Position numbers and translations under genes: made by a program
NCBI RefSeq assembly: GCF_023856365.1
Contig: NW_026042395.1
Location: 248,001-312,000 of the forward strand
Source of the DNA: Brienomyrus brachyistius
Taxonomy: Eukaryota; Chordata; Actinopteri; Osteoglossiformes; Mormyridae
Direction: 5' to 3'
DNA: 64,000 nucleotides
The notes under the pieces: model-generated
The model's input: only the letters and a program-made list of their open reading frames with translations
What the model was told of the DNA's origin: nothing
Database searches by the model: none
Shown here: positions 42,140 through 55,149 of the stretch, piece after piece
How positions within the stretch are numbered: the stretch's first letter is position 1
Layout of the letters: each line of letters opens with the position of its first letter

Positions 42140-43453
42140 GTAAAGCAGATCTGCCTTCAGGCCTGAAGCTCTATACCAACGATCCCATTTCCCCCGTCAT
42201 TCACTATATGCATTCCGGACATACAAAGAGATGGGAAACTCCATTCATCTTTAACCACTTATGCAGTACAGTGTCCCTGTATGGGGGTGGTTCAGAATCA
42301 TACGCGCGATTTTCCCCATACATTCTTTTAATCTGTATAATTTGGATTGTTGTGTACGTAATGTCTTTATGCTGCCATGACAAACTCTTGCCCTCACCGG
42401 CATTGCAATATTGTATTTACGTTTGTCACATACACATTGCAGGGAATCACGGTTTAAAACACTTTTTGTTAAACTGAAAGCACAGCACAGGACCAAAGCT
42501 AGGAAATGAAACTGAGACCAAGAGCATTAATTGTAACTTAAAAATGTAAACCTGAGCCAGACAAATCATTCAGCCCTATACGTTATGAAAGTCCTATACC
42601 TTATGAAAAGATAAGTCTTACTTTACAATACCTGCGGTAGTTATAGGTAACCGTAGTAACACCTGGATTGAAATATTTTAATGAATATTGTTTAATAAAA
42701 ATTTAAAATATATTTTGAAATGTCTCAGGCGTATTGTGTTAATACTATGGATACATTAAGATATGGTATTATTTAAATTGAATAGGTAGCCTGGTTAATT
42801 ACATACATCTTTTATAAGCGCTGCTATGGATGGTTATAATATAAAATGTTTTCAGGTGAAGTATATTTTCATAATGTATTTATTTTAGGGCTGCAGCCAA
42901 CGACTATTTTTCTACTGATTAATCTATTGACTATTTACCGATTGGTCAGTTAATCTAAACGATTAATTTGCCTCCAGAAAATCAACGTGACCGTTTAATT
43001 TTATTTTGATTAAATTTATTTTTATTTTTTATTTTAGATAACGGACGCTGGCTTTTTGGCACCATATGAACATTATTTTCTCCCACAATTCGATCAGTAG
43101 TAATCAGATCAGTAGTATGGCTGAAATATTAATGAGATGCATATTGTGATGCAGAGGATTGTAGAGGAGGTGGGTTCACGTAACTAGCGGAGGTGGGACC
43201 AACCTATCAGATGTCTTAGCAACTACAGGAGGCAGGACTTGGACCCACCTCCTCTACAATCTGATTGGTTGTCTCCCTGAACCAATCATATTTCATTCTG
43301 CCCATAAATTGTCATATATGTTATAACTTAACATATATATAACATACTTGTTATAACTTAATGCTACAATAAGAACATTCTGTTTGATCAGGGTGCTGAC
43401 GATTCACTTTTTAAAACGGGGATATGATGTTTTGTTTTTTATTTGCCTCATAG
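42140..43453. other. Between MORN1-like exons: AT-rich with repeat family A
   Basis: The MORN1 exons expected here were not found. A copy of repeat family A occupies about 43100-43320. Confidence 0.45.
43100..43320. repeat. Dispersed repeat family A, copy 3
   Basis: CTCTACAATCTGATTGGTTG and an inverted GTAGAGGAGGTGGGTTC block repeat motifs found at 22740-22990 and 33240-33425. Confidence 0.65.
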
Positions 43454-43541
43454 GAATGGAGACATGCACAAAGGAGACTGGCTTTGTGATCAATGACAAG
43501 GTCATGGCGTCATGTGCTACAGCAATGGCTCCATTTATGAG
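43454..43541 (+). pseudogene. morn1: MORN1-like exon with an in-frame stop
   Basis: After TTTATTTGCCTCATAG the frame reads NGDMHKGDWLCDQ, stop, QGHGVMCYSNGSIYE, then GTGTGT. This aligns with the MORN repeat of human MORN1 NGDKYDGDWVRDRRQGHGV, including the exon boundary before NGD. The stop TGA at 43494-43496 sits where human has Arg, so it fits a CGA-to-TGA change. Either the gene is inactivated or this is a base error. Confidence 0.65.
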
Positions 43542-43847
43542 GTGTGTTCAACTAGGTCCTCTTGGGGAGCCAACATCTAACTCAAGTCACAACTGCCTGC
43601 ATTTAACTTTGATTAACTACTACTGTCAGTGGCCCAAATTTTGCTTTAAAACATTTCTTTTTCCACTATTCTCATTTTGGAAAGATCTAAGGACCTTTCA
43701 ATAGTATTTTACTCTTTTTAGTAGTAATTTGGGTCGGCTGGCAGATTAAACATGTAATAATTTGCTTTTTCCCCTCGATTTTCCAATTTTTATTTATTAA
43801 TTTATATTTAAAACACTGGTGCTTCAGTTTCTGCCTGTATTCCAAAG

Positions 43848-44145
43848 ACATGCAGTTAGGTTAGCTGTCTGTACGCAGTGTGTGAATATGCCCTGTGATG
43901 TACTGGCAGCCAGTGCAGTTAAGGTAACTGTCTGTACGCAGTGTGTGAATATGCCCTGCAATGTACTGGCAGCCAATGCAGTTAAAGTAACTGTACGCAG
44001 TGTGTGAATATGCCCTGTGATATACTGGCAGCCCATGTCATGGTGTACCTCCTGCCCTGTGCCCTGTGCCTGCTGGTAAGGATCTAAGCCCTGACCTATA
44101 CTGAAGGAGTGAGTGGAGGTTTGATGGGAAAATGGATGGATGGGT
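43848..44145 (+). repeat. LINE tail with an internal 63-base triplication
   Basis: Units begin near 43865, 43928 and 43991, each with TACGCAGTGTGTGAATATGC and CCTGTGATGTACTGGCAGCC or a variant. The sequence then continues as a typical LINE tail ending AAATGGATGGATGGG. Confidence 0.8.
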
Positions 44146-47100
44146 GTTTGGTTGGTTGTGACACGCAGCTATCAAAACTGTCACAGAAGTAAAAGTCAAA
44201 CAGGAACCTGCACAGTGTGCTGGGTAAAGCTAGATGTGTTTGGGGTCGAAGCTCTACGTTCAGGCTATAGCTGGACCGTGCATATTCCCAGCTCTCTGTA
44301 TCTGCTACAGGCTGATGGCATCCTCCTCCAAGGAGGAGGAGGTCTGCGGATGGCTGTCAGCACAAGAGAAGAGGAGGTGTGTGCTTGTGGTTGCCCCTCC
44401 TGCGTCGCATTTGGGGGATATTCGTGAGGGGAGGGATCGCTCATACTTCGCAGTGAAAATCGGGAGCAATTTTTAAATCCATCCACTCGCCGATCCTTTT
44501 TCATTACCTGCTTTTTCCAGAATGCCGTAATCCTGTGAACCTGGAGCCTGTCCCAGGAAGTGGAGGGGATACTCCCGACGGGAAATGGGAGGCTTTTAAT
44601 GTATAGAAATAGGAAAAAGATAGAATGAATGACTTAGATATATTATGTATGATAGAAGAGAGGGATTATGGCTAGAGCTAATTGGGTAACACAGGGAGGA
44701 AAAGGGACAATATTAAAAGACGCAATCTGCTGCTCAAATAGGAAATGAATGATTTGTGAATAGATGTAGCAGACTTGGGCGTAGATGATATTCCAGAAGG
44801 GACCATTTGTTACTTTCAGATGGCCTGGGAATGTTCTTTTCTGGCCTCCTTTTTATACGCTTAAGAGCAAATGGAGCTCGTATGGTATTCAGATTAAATC
44901 CAACTCGCTTTATTTTCATGTTGCACAGTTACCATCATGGCTGCTCCAGCACACTTAATGTAACATGTAGCAACTAGCATTGCCTGTAGCCTTGTAATGT
45001 TTAGGCAGAAGCAATTAACAGTCCATTAGTGGTATTACAGTACATATAGACTTATATGTAGCTGGCTGAGGATGGGAATATGAACGAAGTAAAGGAAAGA
45101 TATCTGTGGGTCAAAGGCCAGCTATTAGGCAACTTTTCTGGGCAAAAGTTTCTGAGTGCGATTCTGTATTTTCAGTTCTGCGTGTAGCAGATGCTCCACC
45201 TCTCCTAGAAGTTCCAGAAGCCTCCCATGAATGGGCAGTAGGTCCCTGATGTTCACGATTGATGCACCATATCCTGGAAATCTGTCATCCCACTATTCAG
45301 CGACGATAAAATCAATCAGCCCACCGGAGTTTTACTGCCTCCCTGTAATCTCCTGTCACACATGATAGCAGTATTTCCCGATAAAAATTCCCCGCGGGGT
45401 ATTTTCAACCAAAAAAAAACCATGATATACAGAACTACTGTAATTGCCGCCCAAACTTAGCTAGGCCTGCACCCACCTGCACCGGATGTCTGCCTAAGAT
45501 GGGACGTCTGGTGTAGATCTACAGCTGTTTTTGTACAATCAAATCTGAATTACTCTCACATCAGCCCCTATGATTACTGTTACTGTTGAATTATTTCTGT
45601 TATTGTTCGCACTGTCCTGTGTCCTACTGCCCCCTCCCTGCTCTTTTTGAGTTCGGGGGTGGGGGGGGGAACTGCCATGTTTATTTTTAACTTGTAATGA
45701 ATACGTGCTTTTGTTGACCACTGGGTGGCGACATTGTACCGGAGTTAATGTCAGGAGTGTGAGAAGACGTGGTACGATGTAAACTGGCTGGCTGTGCGGC
45801 TCCCTCTAAGCTCCAGGTTTGCGGCTCTGAATTCAGCATCCTGCTCTGATTATTCTTTTAATACTTATATGTGGGAGAGTTTTCCTAAAAATCCAGCAAA
45901 GTGTGTTGAATTAGATGGTGACTCCTTAAGTGCATGCGCTTTGCGTGCGACTCTGTGTGTGAGTAGGTGTGTTTTAATGAAAGCCTATCCAGATTCAGTC
46001 CTGCCTCATTTCTGCTTCGGGCACAGTGACCCTAACTGAATACGTGATTGTTGTATTCATATTTTAAAAGATGGAAGATAAATCTGATAGTTGTTTGTAT
46101 TTGGGTTGTACTGCAGGAGTCTTTTCAGTGCTTCCGGAGCTTTGAGCCCCACCTTTGGTCTTCGTGTGCTGAGTGTGTCACGTAGGTTTCCTCTGGAGGT
46201 TCTCTTCTCTTCTTGCAGTTAGGCTCACTGGCATCTCTAATTGCCCGTAGTGCATGATTGTGTGTGAGTGTGTGTATGTGCCCTGTGATGGACAGGAATC
46301 GTGTCCATTATGAACCCCTGCATTGTGTCCAGTACTGCTTGAGAGAGCAGAGAAAGCATAGTTAATCATAATTTTCATCCCAGCCTTTAATGGCCTATCA
46401 CAGGTCTCCCCGCTGACGTGTTCCGTGGCCATCTGATTCCCTCCTCCAGTGTATCTTGTTGCCCACCCACTTCTTTTCACTCGATGGCATTCACTGAGTG
46501 ACATCCCACATTTGGGGGCTGGTGCCATTCACTCGTCACCACCCACTGTCAACAGTGGGTGTCACTCTGGAGCGACGAGGGATGAGCTGTTTAACCAATC
46601 CGAAGGAGCGTGAGACGGCTTCAGCCCCAGAGTTCTCCCACACTCCAAGCACATGCTGTTAAGTGAGTTGTTGTCTCTAAATTGCCGGTAGTGAGTGTGT
46701 GTCCTCTGACGGACTGGCATAGCTGCCAAGGTGTCTGCTACACTGGGCTTCCAGTGTTCCTGTACTAGATTTGCAGTGATGAGACAGGAATGCATTCCTG
46801 CCTTCCCACATGCGTCTGTCTTCACCACCCGTATTAAAACGAATCAGTGTTAGTTATCTTGCCTGTATAATTGTAAGTTACTTGAAAATGGTGTCTGATT
46901 TCTATAGGTCATAAGTGCTGCGGTTTGTCGTACAATAAAAATTAATTTCAGGATCACTGATAATGCAGTTACATATTAGGATAATTGAATGGATTTTCAG
47001 GAGAGCCGGGGAGCATTTCCAAACGTGTGGGAATTATTCAGGGAGGTGTTTGACATTCCTAAGGCTTCTTCAAATGTGGCTGATAATTATTCGGATTGAT

Positions 47101-47644
47101 TTTGTTGTGGATGGGAGGTGGGCTGGAGTTGATGCGAAGGCAGCAGACCCTGGTTCATGAGAGCAAGCCGTGCTAGATCTACAGAATATAATTTAATTAG
47201 CTCCAGACTGACGGCTAAAACTCTAGGAGAGATGGCTTACTGTCTAAATAAGAACTGGAATAAAGCAGTTAATATCTGAGGTGGAGCTGTCCAGGGTTGT
47301 CCAGATGGTTACTTCGAAAATGTAGGTCAAGTATTGCTCTGAAAAATAAGCCATCGTCGCTGTGTCTTGGTTGATATTGCAGTGGAAATTATTTCAAAAT
47401 GTATCTCAAAGGCTGCATTGCAGCAAATTCTGTGCATTCAGTAGGACAAGTTTGTACAACATTTTATTATAACACTGCATCAAAGGAGAGAGTTTGTAAT
47501 ATTCGGCTCAAAATGAAAATGAAATGATAAATAGCTGTATAGCTGAAATGATGAATAGTGTATTGCTGTTGGTCGAATTTTTTTTTTTCCAATTTTTTTT
47601 TTACTACAAATTCTTTCCTTTTCTGCAGCAGAGAGTCACAGGCT

Positions 47645-47667
47645 CTGTGTGTGTGTGTGTGTGTGTG
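47645..47667. repeat. (GT)n microsatellite
   Basis: About eleven uninterrupted TG units. Confidence 0.95.
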
Positions 47668-47713
47668 CCCGCACACGCACGTGAGAAAAAGAGAGAGTGT
47701 ATGTGCACACTCT

Positions 47714-47758
47714 CCACCATGTAATACATACATAGTGTATGTATGTATTACATGGTGG
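47714..47758. repeat. Perfect 21-base inverted repeat, 3-base loop
   Basis: The arms at 47714-47734 and 47738-47758 are exact reverse complements (CCACCATGTAATACATACAT...). The spacer is GTG. It may be the end or core of a small DNA element; no flanking duplication was found. Confidence 0.88.
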
Positions 47759-50700
47759 GAACCAAATTCACCACATTATGATAAAAACCTGTTATTTTTT
47801 TGTCCCCATAATGGGAAATTTAAATTGTTAATCCACAGTACAAAGGGGATCTTAGTGTAAAACTGACCTAACAGACCAGAAACAAATCAGCTGTATTACC
47901 AAAACTAGGAAAGTCTGGAATGGAGACACCAAAAACACACGCGGAAAGCAACCACTCACTGAAGCACCAGCGGATGGGACACACTGCGGAATCGGCGCTG
48001 GGCAGGCAGATAAGGAGCCCAGCTGAGGGGCAGGTGTGGGCCGTTATAAAGTAAACACTAGGAACCGAGGGCTAAAGGAAACAGCTGAAGGTAATGAATA
48101 AATTCACCACACTGAAACACGAGAAGGCACAAGGGTACAAAAGACTGCTACAACTAGGTACAGGCAGGTATGAAAACAGAAGCTAATACAGAAATACACA
48201 AACATACAGTAAGAAGACAATAAACGTAGGCTACTAATAACGTCCACCGAAGCCGGATACACCATTCTCAGTCGCCCACTCCAGTCCATTCAGCCACTCA
48301 GCCGTCTTGTTGAACAAAGAACCACACTGGGGACCGTGGCAGGAACTATACACATAAACGAGTGGAACGACCAGCACCTCTGATTCTGATAGGTATTTTT
48401 TTTTTGTTCACTTATGGTTAAGGGTAGGGCTGGGTAGGGGCTTCTGTTGGAATGGAGAGTCCCCATTAAGATGTGGGACATGTGGACCTGTGTGCCGGTC
48501 GCCCTGCGTAGAGCCTCCTCATGGGCACTCGGCCCGCCGCTGGCCTCTCCGATCTCTCCGCCTCAGGATCCCGTCGGTTCCTGCTACGGCCCAAATTCTT
48601 TAAAGGTTCTTGCTCCTTCACTTTATTAGCAAATTTTAGAGTTTGAGACCCTTCCCCCCCCCACTCTGCTAATTGAATTTGTGCGGGACACCTCTCCGTC
48701 TCACCCTCGGCAATTTTATTATTGATATTCTTATTTATTCAGATCGAAAGTGGTTGATAACATAACAGTGGGCGGAGCCTATAATCACCGCTGTTTATGT
48801 ACATGCGGTTAAATTAGGATGAAGGTTTTCATTTTTGTTAGTTGTTCTTTTTTGAACCAAGTAGATTTGGCTCCCATTAGATGGTGTACTGAAACAGAAG
48901 AATATACCTTTAGACAGTTAGCAAGCGGCACCCATCCTTGAGAAGGGGTCGGCTGTTGTACCCTTGAGCTAAGCGCTCGATCCAAATAGCAACATGCCTT
49001 AGGTATGGCGCATAAAGCTGCGTGGCATCAACGCCTTTGCTGAGGCAGCGTGTCAGCTAACCTGGCTGCGGGTGTGTTAGCAGGCGGGTGTTCCTGCGAC
49101 GCCACTCACCACAGGGCAGATAACGACGCATGGTTATAATAAGGCCCTGACTGCAGCTCTGCAATGCAGCGAGCTCAAACTGTCTGGGAGAGACGAGATG
49201 GGGAGCCTCCAGTACCAAGGGGCCTGACGATGTGCTCAGCCTGCCAACGACGAAATCACTGCTGCGTGGTTATCATTAGCTTCTCAGGAAGGGTGGGGGC
49301 GCACACCTAGAATGTCGAAATGCAGATAAAGGCCCGCATTTAATATTTATTGCATATTTCAAAATGTGTTTTTACTTGAAGCAGGGTCAGTGTTAAAAAA
49401 TAAAAAATAAAAACCAGATCCCCCCCCCCCCCCCACTGAGGAGCGGCCTACTTTTCGGGTGTGGATTCTTTGCATGGGCCTTAGGCATAGAGCTCGTCGA
49501 TGTGATCAGGATTACAAATTCAAATGGTCCATGTCGGCCCTTTGAAGTGCTGGGGGAGGGCTCCGAGAGCGGGGGGGCATGGATGTGCCGGCAAAGCCTG
49601 CACATTGATCCCGTTAAACGTGTTTGACTTCCCCGTCCTCCCCACCCCCCCCATCCCCTCTCCACCTCGCTTTTGAATTTTTGGCTTTCAGCACCTCCTC
49701 TGTCATTTAGCTCTGTGCGACTATAAAGATTAATTACCATCAATGACTAATCTTCCAAAAAATGTTTTTTGTTGGTTATTTCTATTTTATCTTTCTGTCA
49801 CTCTCTATGTCAATTTTATTCATCACCCAGGTGTACTATTGCCTGGTGTACAGTATTTTATTTTTACTTCTATGGATATCTGTTAAGTATGCGTATTTGA
49901 CTATTTACAGTTAGAGTGTGTTATAAATAATTCAACTTTCTAGGGGGGAAAATGGCAGCTTCAGTCTTTTGTCTCTGAAGTTGCCTTTGCTTTGCAGGTC
50001 TAACCTGCCTTTTCAAATATATGTTTTCCAATTGTGAGTTTTGGAAGAATAGAACTCTTGGGAGGAAATGTGGCTCCTATTATTCCTGAAAACCACACAC
50101 AGATGCATAGTTTATGGACACAACATGTACAGGGCAGCTGTTGTCATGTGGCAGTTTGGTGCACTGGGGAATGCGGCAAGGAGGATGCTGAGAAAGGAAG
50201 GCCGTGGCACCTTCTTGGGGAAAAATGCTTCACCTGTCCATCTTCTGCAACCATTTATCTAGTGCAAGGTCACAGGTTTCACCCTTTTACCCAGTAAGCA
50301 GGGGGCATGAAACACTCCACATTATTTCCATGTTATTTGATGAACACAGAGATGTTGGTTCCCCACGACAACAGTGCTCTTCCTTAAGAACACTGCAACC
50401 TACAACCTGTAAAGTCTCACTGTCTGCCTACAGTTCGCAGCTGATTCCAGTTTGCAGCTGACGAATGCTGATCCCCGTCGATGCCGGGCGGTTTGGTCTG
50501 GGGTCCCTGTCTTCCTGCCCCCGATGCTCTTCGATCGTCACATCTTGCACCCTCTCCTCTTTGCTGTTTCCCTCGACTTCCTGGAGATCTGAGGCCTCAA
50601 AATCCTTGTGGTGCCTCCAGTGAAACGTTCAGGCGGTTCGGTTTCTTTGCAGGCATTAAGTGTGGTGTTACATTTCCGACAGGGTCAGTGGAGGAATGAC

Positions 50701-52496
50701 CTCTTTAATGGTCAGGGCACTTTGATAAACTGCTCCGGCGTTTTCTATGAAGGCATTTTGGATGAATGGTAGCCCTTGTGGTCAGTATTCACCTTTTTGT
50801 TTACATATTTTTTTTACGACTTGTTGCTTTTAGCTCGCACCCTGGCATATTTTAAGATGGATATTTTTATTCAAATAATTTGGGTTACCCCCTTTCTCAA
50901 AATCTAGTGTCCGTCAGGAACCTTTGGATACAAACGCAGTTTCTTAACCAATTTGATGCATCTTCTCCTTTCTTGCTTAGGTGATTCCAAAAATTGATCA
51001 AACTCCTTCCCAATTTTTCCTTTCGCCTCAGCAATATTACTATTATGTGCTGGCAGGTCAGTGTTGACTCCAGGCTACCGTGTAGACAGCATTCTTCCAG
51101 AATGTTCTGTCTTCGGTCCAGTCATTTTGCGTCCGAATGGCTTGTTTATTAATGAGACAGTTGAGTCGATCTTCTTACTGCTCATTTTCTTCCTCTCTTA
51201 CGTTCCAGTGTCCAAAGTGGGCTGGTCTTCTCCAATGCGCTGAGTTTTCTAATAACATGCCCAGTGTATGATATGTTTAGTCTGAGGAACCGTGCCTCTG
51301 GTGAAATTTTCAAAGAATATGAACACTGAAATGTGAAAAAAGCGTGGTGAAAGGAATATCTCACTTTTCCATTCAAAGCACAGCCCCCTATTTTATACCT
51401 TTGTGTGTATCCTCAATGCAGTACACCTTAACTCCAGATGATTTATTAAAACGTATTTAACAATGCATATCTAAATATTCTTAAGGCATAAATTGGCATA
51501 AACTAGAGTTTCTTAAAAAGGCACAAATTTCTGCTTCAAAACACCTCTCATTTTAACTGAGAGTGACTGTGATGCTTTTTAAGACGCTCCAGTCTCTCAC
51601 TGAATTAGTCTTAGTCAGATTTAGTGCTGCCTGGCCTGTAGCATCCATTCCCAAATCAAAGACGGCAGAGATTGTGTAGCAGAGCACAGCTTTCAATTCC
51701 TTAGGGTTTTAACTTGTGCTACTATGCGTTGCAGTTAATTGATTGCTTTGTGAGACTGGGGACAACTGGTGGCGCAGTATCAGGAGACGGCCACTGGGGC
51801 GGCGCTCATGGTGTTCTGGTTGTGTCTTTTATCTGAGAAGTTGCATGCTTGTGTAGGGAGTTAGTTGTTTTTCCTGGCTATAGAATCTTCCACATGCAGT
51901 ACAGTCGAGTGGCGGCATTTATGTTCCTGCAGACAGGTGGATGCTTGAGAAATTAAGCAGAACAGGTTGTCCCCCATGAACACCACAGGCTGTAACAACC
52001 AGGGGACGTGCCTTGGCAGTGACCCGGATCCCACCCCCCCTCACTCCCCTCACCCTGTTTATTGATGACCGCGGACGCATGGTAATGATGCTGTCAGCCA
52101 TGGCACAGGCTTGGAGAACTGAAGGGGGGGGGAGATGTCACCCTACATTATTGATAGCACCCCAGGGAGGCGTGAAAGTGTGCCTGGGCGTATGGGAAAT
52201 CGGGGGGAGGAGGAGGCGGCAGGGGGGGGGCCAGGGGGGCACAATGCATGCTTCCAGAGAGTTCTGTGAGCTTAGTCGGACAGCCAAGAGGCTAGTTACT
52301 GAACCAAGACCTTGACAGGTGTGGGAAAGCACCAGGAGAGGTCCTCCTGCCCCCTGCCCAGGACGCAGGATGCTCTAATCTGCTGTCTGAGCAGGTGCGG
52401 GCTCACAGTGGGCAATGGGCAGTGCCGGGGGGGGGGGGACTCACCAAGTGTATTGTATTATCCAGACGGTAGTATATTCAGGTCCATTCAATTCAT

Positions 52497-52860
52497 ATTT
52501 ATTTATGTAGTGCGTTTTCATAATATGACATTGTCTCAAACTACTTTACATTGTCCCTACCCAATGCCCCCAAAGAGCAAGCCAGAGGTGACAGTGGCAA
52601 GGAAAAACTCCCTAGAAGGAAGAAACCTTGGGAGGAACCACAGACTCAGAGGGAGAGCCCATCCTCCAGGGGGCAGCAGAGATAGCCCTGACCCTAACCA
52701 GACCCAAAGGGAGAGCCCATCTTCCAGGGGCCGGCAGAGGAAGTCAGTGTTGGTGTGCTTGATTGATTTTAACAAACTGAGCCTGGACAGGAGTTCATCG
52801 ATCGGGAATGTGAGGATGTCGAGTTTGATGTCTCCTTCTGGAGCAGGACACACCTTGCTA
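52497..52860 (+). repeat. Fish interspersed repeat with AAGGAAAAACTCCCTAGAAG
   Basis: The order TTTATTTATGTAGTGCG, ACTACTTTACATTG, AAGGAAAAACTCCCTAGAAG, GAAGAAACCTTGGGAGGAAC is that of a common teleost repeat. Two GGGAGAGCCCATC units repeat inside. Class is not certain. Confidence 0.6.
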
Positions 52861-53264
52861 AGATAGTTATGCTGCCCTGCCCCCCCCCCCAGTGAGCAGT
52901 CGCAGACTGAACACGCTGCCCGATATGGCTTTATACCGATTAAACAGGCAATTTATTCTGATTTTACAGTGAAAGTTGGGTTTATGTCAAATGTACATTA
53001 AATGTCTTATAGTAATATATATATTACATTACTATATATATATTTATTATTATCGGCAAACACTAGGTAAATATCTGCAAATTTTGTGAATTTACGGATC
53101 CTTAAGGTTGTAGCTAAAACAACCTTGTTTTATTACAAATTTAGTAGTGTTAGTTGTGGCGGCATTTGCATCCAGATTGTTACATTAAATGTCTGGTTTG
53201 TATGCATGTGGTAATTAAACCAGAAGTGAGTGTTTAAATTGCGAGACGTCTGTCTTGCCTTTAG

Positions 53265-53375
53265 CTGGGGCATCCAGAATGGCCATCGAGGGAGGCGATG
53301 TTCTCGAGGTCTTTGAAGGATCATCTTTTAGTCCAGTGGTGCAGCTTTTCACCGATGATGGAGACGATGCTGCCG
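53265..53375 (+). CDS. morn1: MORN1-like exon after the MORN repeats, intact
   Basis: Acceptor TGTCTTGCCTTTAG and donor GTGAGA enclose 111 bases reading GASRMAIEGGDVLEVFEGSS and FSPVVQLFTDDGDDAA. This aligns with human MORN1 just after its MORN repeats ([20 protein letters not shown], then SVNVQLLQDHGE). It leaves one base. The preceding exon (the last MORN repeat) and the following ones were not found with confidence, so this may be a surviving piece of a broken gene. Confidence 0.6.
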
Positions 53376-55149
53376 GTGAGAAGGGAAGTCTATGAGGCCT
53401 GGGATTCTGTTACTGCACCCCAGTGTGGAAAAATGTCTCAAAATGACGTCCCCATTGAATTAGTGTGATATGCCGTAGTGAGGTTTGCTGTGTAGCTCAT
53501 TGGTTCATACTGAGTATGTATTACATATAGCTGGTTGGCTGTTTTTTGGCCTGTGATGCAACTGGACTGATTCAGCTTCGGTGCCACAGTGGGGTTCCTT
53601 CTAGGTCACAGACCAGCAACATCCGGTCTAGGTTAGGAAAAGTCCAGGTCCTAAACCAATATACCACTTTCTGCTGAGTTGCAAGTTTTTTTTTTTTGGC
53701 CATATTCAGTTTTTAATACATTAAATGTAAATAACATTTTCGATGGTATGTGGCAAAGGGGCAGCTTGGATGGGATAAGCTCCAGTCCCGCCGTGACTGG
53801 ATAAGCTGTTATGGAAAGTGCATGCATGCATGGGTGGAAATAAAACATATTTTAAAATAAGCCTGCTGTGGTCCAGGACTGCAGTTTTGTAGTAAAATTC
53901 ACTTCACTGGTCTGTCTGTTTGACTTGTGTGTACTTTGACTTCTGCGCATGTGGGCCGGGACTTATCGAATGTCTTCTGAACCAGAGCTATCTGACAGCT
54001 ACCCAAGGATGTGTTTTAAAATATAAAAATCTGTCAGACCTGTACTTGTGAGCCATAAACTTTAGCAATAGAAGGTATCGGAATTTTGGTAGCTGCGTGT
54101 GTTTTAGTTAAAAATAAATGTGTTGGCTGTGCCGGTTCCGGAAATGTGAGGTCGCTCGTGTTAATTTTGGTTCTGGTTCTGGTTCTAAGGCGAAAACGGG
54201 CGGCTTCTACAAATCTCGGCTGCTGTCCGACTTGCCGACATCTCCCCAGCTTCTCCAAACCTCCTGAAGACGTTACAGGATATGAAGGAGATATCAGTTC
54301 CAACGCCACTGTAAGGTATCCATACATCATCATGTGTTTACATTGACTTTGTAATGGATTGCAAAAATGACAGCACTGTATCAGCCATAAAATATTAATC
54401 CAGTGATCTGATTTGCTTTCATAGGAGAAGCAATTTACGTATGAAATGTTTTAACTGCTAAGTGTGTAACGGTATGGATGTTTCTTGATATCGATATTTC
54501 TTGATATGGAATGTTGAATGTTTTTTCTCATTTATCTTACAATTCACGTGGAAGAAAAAAAAGATATTATATTAAGTAGTTAGTTTTATAGTAGTTTAAA
54601 AATGAGATGCGTTCTTGAGTCGCAGGAGGAATGAATGAAACTTGTCATCTTTGGAGGTCAGGCTACGCAGTTGAGACCTTAATGTGCAGGTATCCCTGGT
54701 GGGGAAGACAAACTGCAGCTTCTTTCTGTCTCCCCTGGGATCTGCTGTTTACATCCAGCTGAGGCTTCAGTGAAGTTCTCAAAGATTTTTATTCTCTGGA
54801 GGAAAAACCTGAGAAATGCGAGTCAAAACATCGTGACTCGCCTCTGAGACGGAAAGGGGGGAAAAGCAGAGATGTCACCGCAGTTTTTTTTTAATCTCCC
54901 CTGGGAGGGCCCTCCTGGGACTCGCGTCCATATCCTTAACTAATCGGCCAGCCCCCGCTAAGCGATAATTCATCATTGATCTCAAACCGTAGTCTAAGCG
55001 TAGCTGTAGGTGTGTTAGAAACTAGAGATGACAGCGGAGCATCTTGACGTGAGGGAGAGGCGTTTAAGGGAGGAATTCCGGGTGGCCAGGAGTCTTGCGG
55101 CATTGCGCAAGATGTTGAAATGTCAGTTTCTCCCTCTTCACACGCAGCG

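Larger units (their letters stand above)
44146..53264. other. Repeat-rich stretch between MORN1-like exons
   Basis: LINE-tail pieces occur near 44465-44590, 46220-46340 and 46640-46750, a GT run at 47645-47667, a perfect hairpin at 47714-47758, C/G runs near 45658, 48654, 49420, 52210 and 52428, and a long fish repeat at 52497-52860. No intact gene is recognised. Confidence 0.45.

Noticed and set aside
44220..44300. Possible remnant of the missing MORN1 repeat exon (LDVFGVEALRSGYSW against human HSDVFSGLGS...)
   Set aside because: Similarity needs several gaps and frame shifts, and no splice sites flank it. Too weak to annotate.
54244..54316. Splice-flanked stretch reading SFSKPPEDVTGYEGDISSNA
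   Set aside because: It looks protein-like, but no family match could be made and no neighbouring exons fit.
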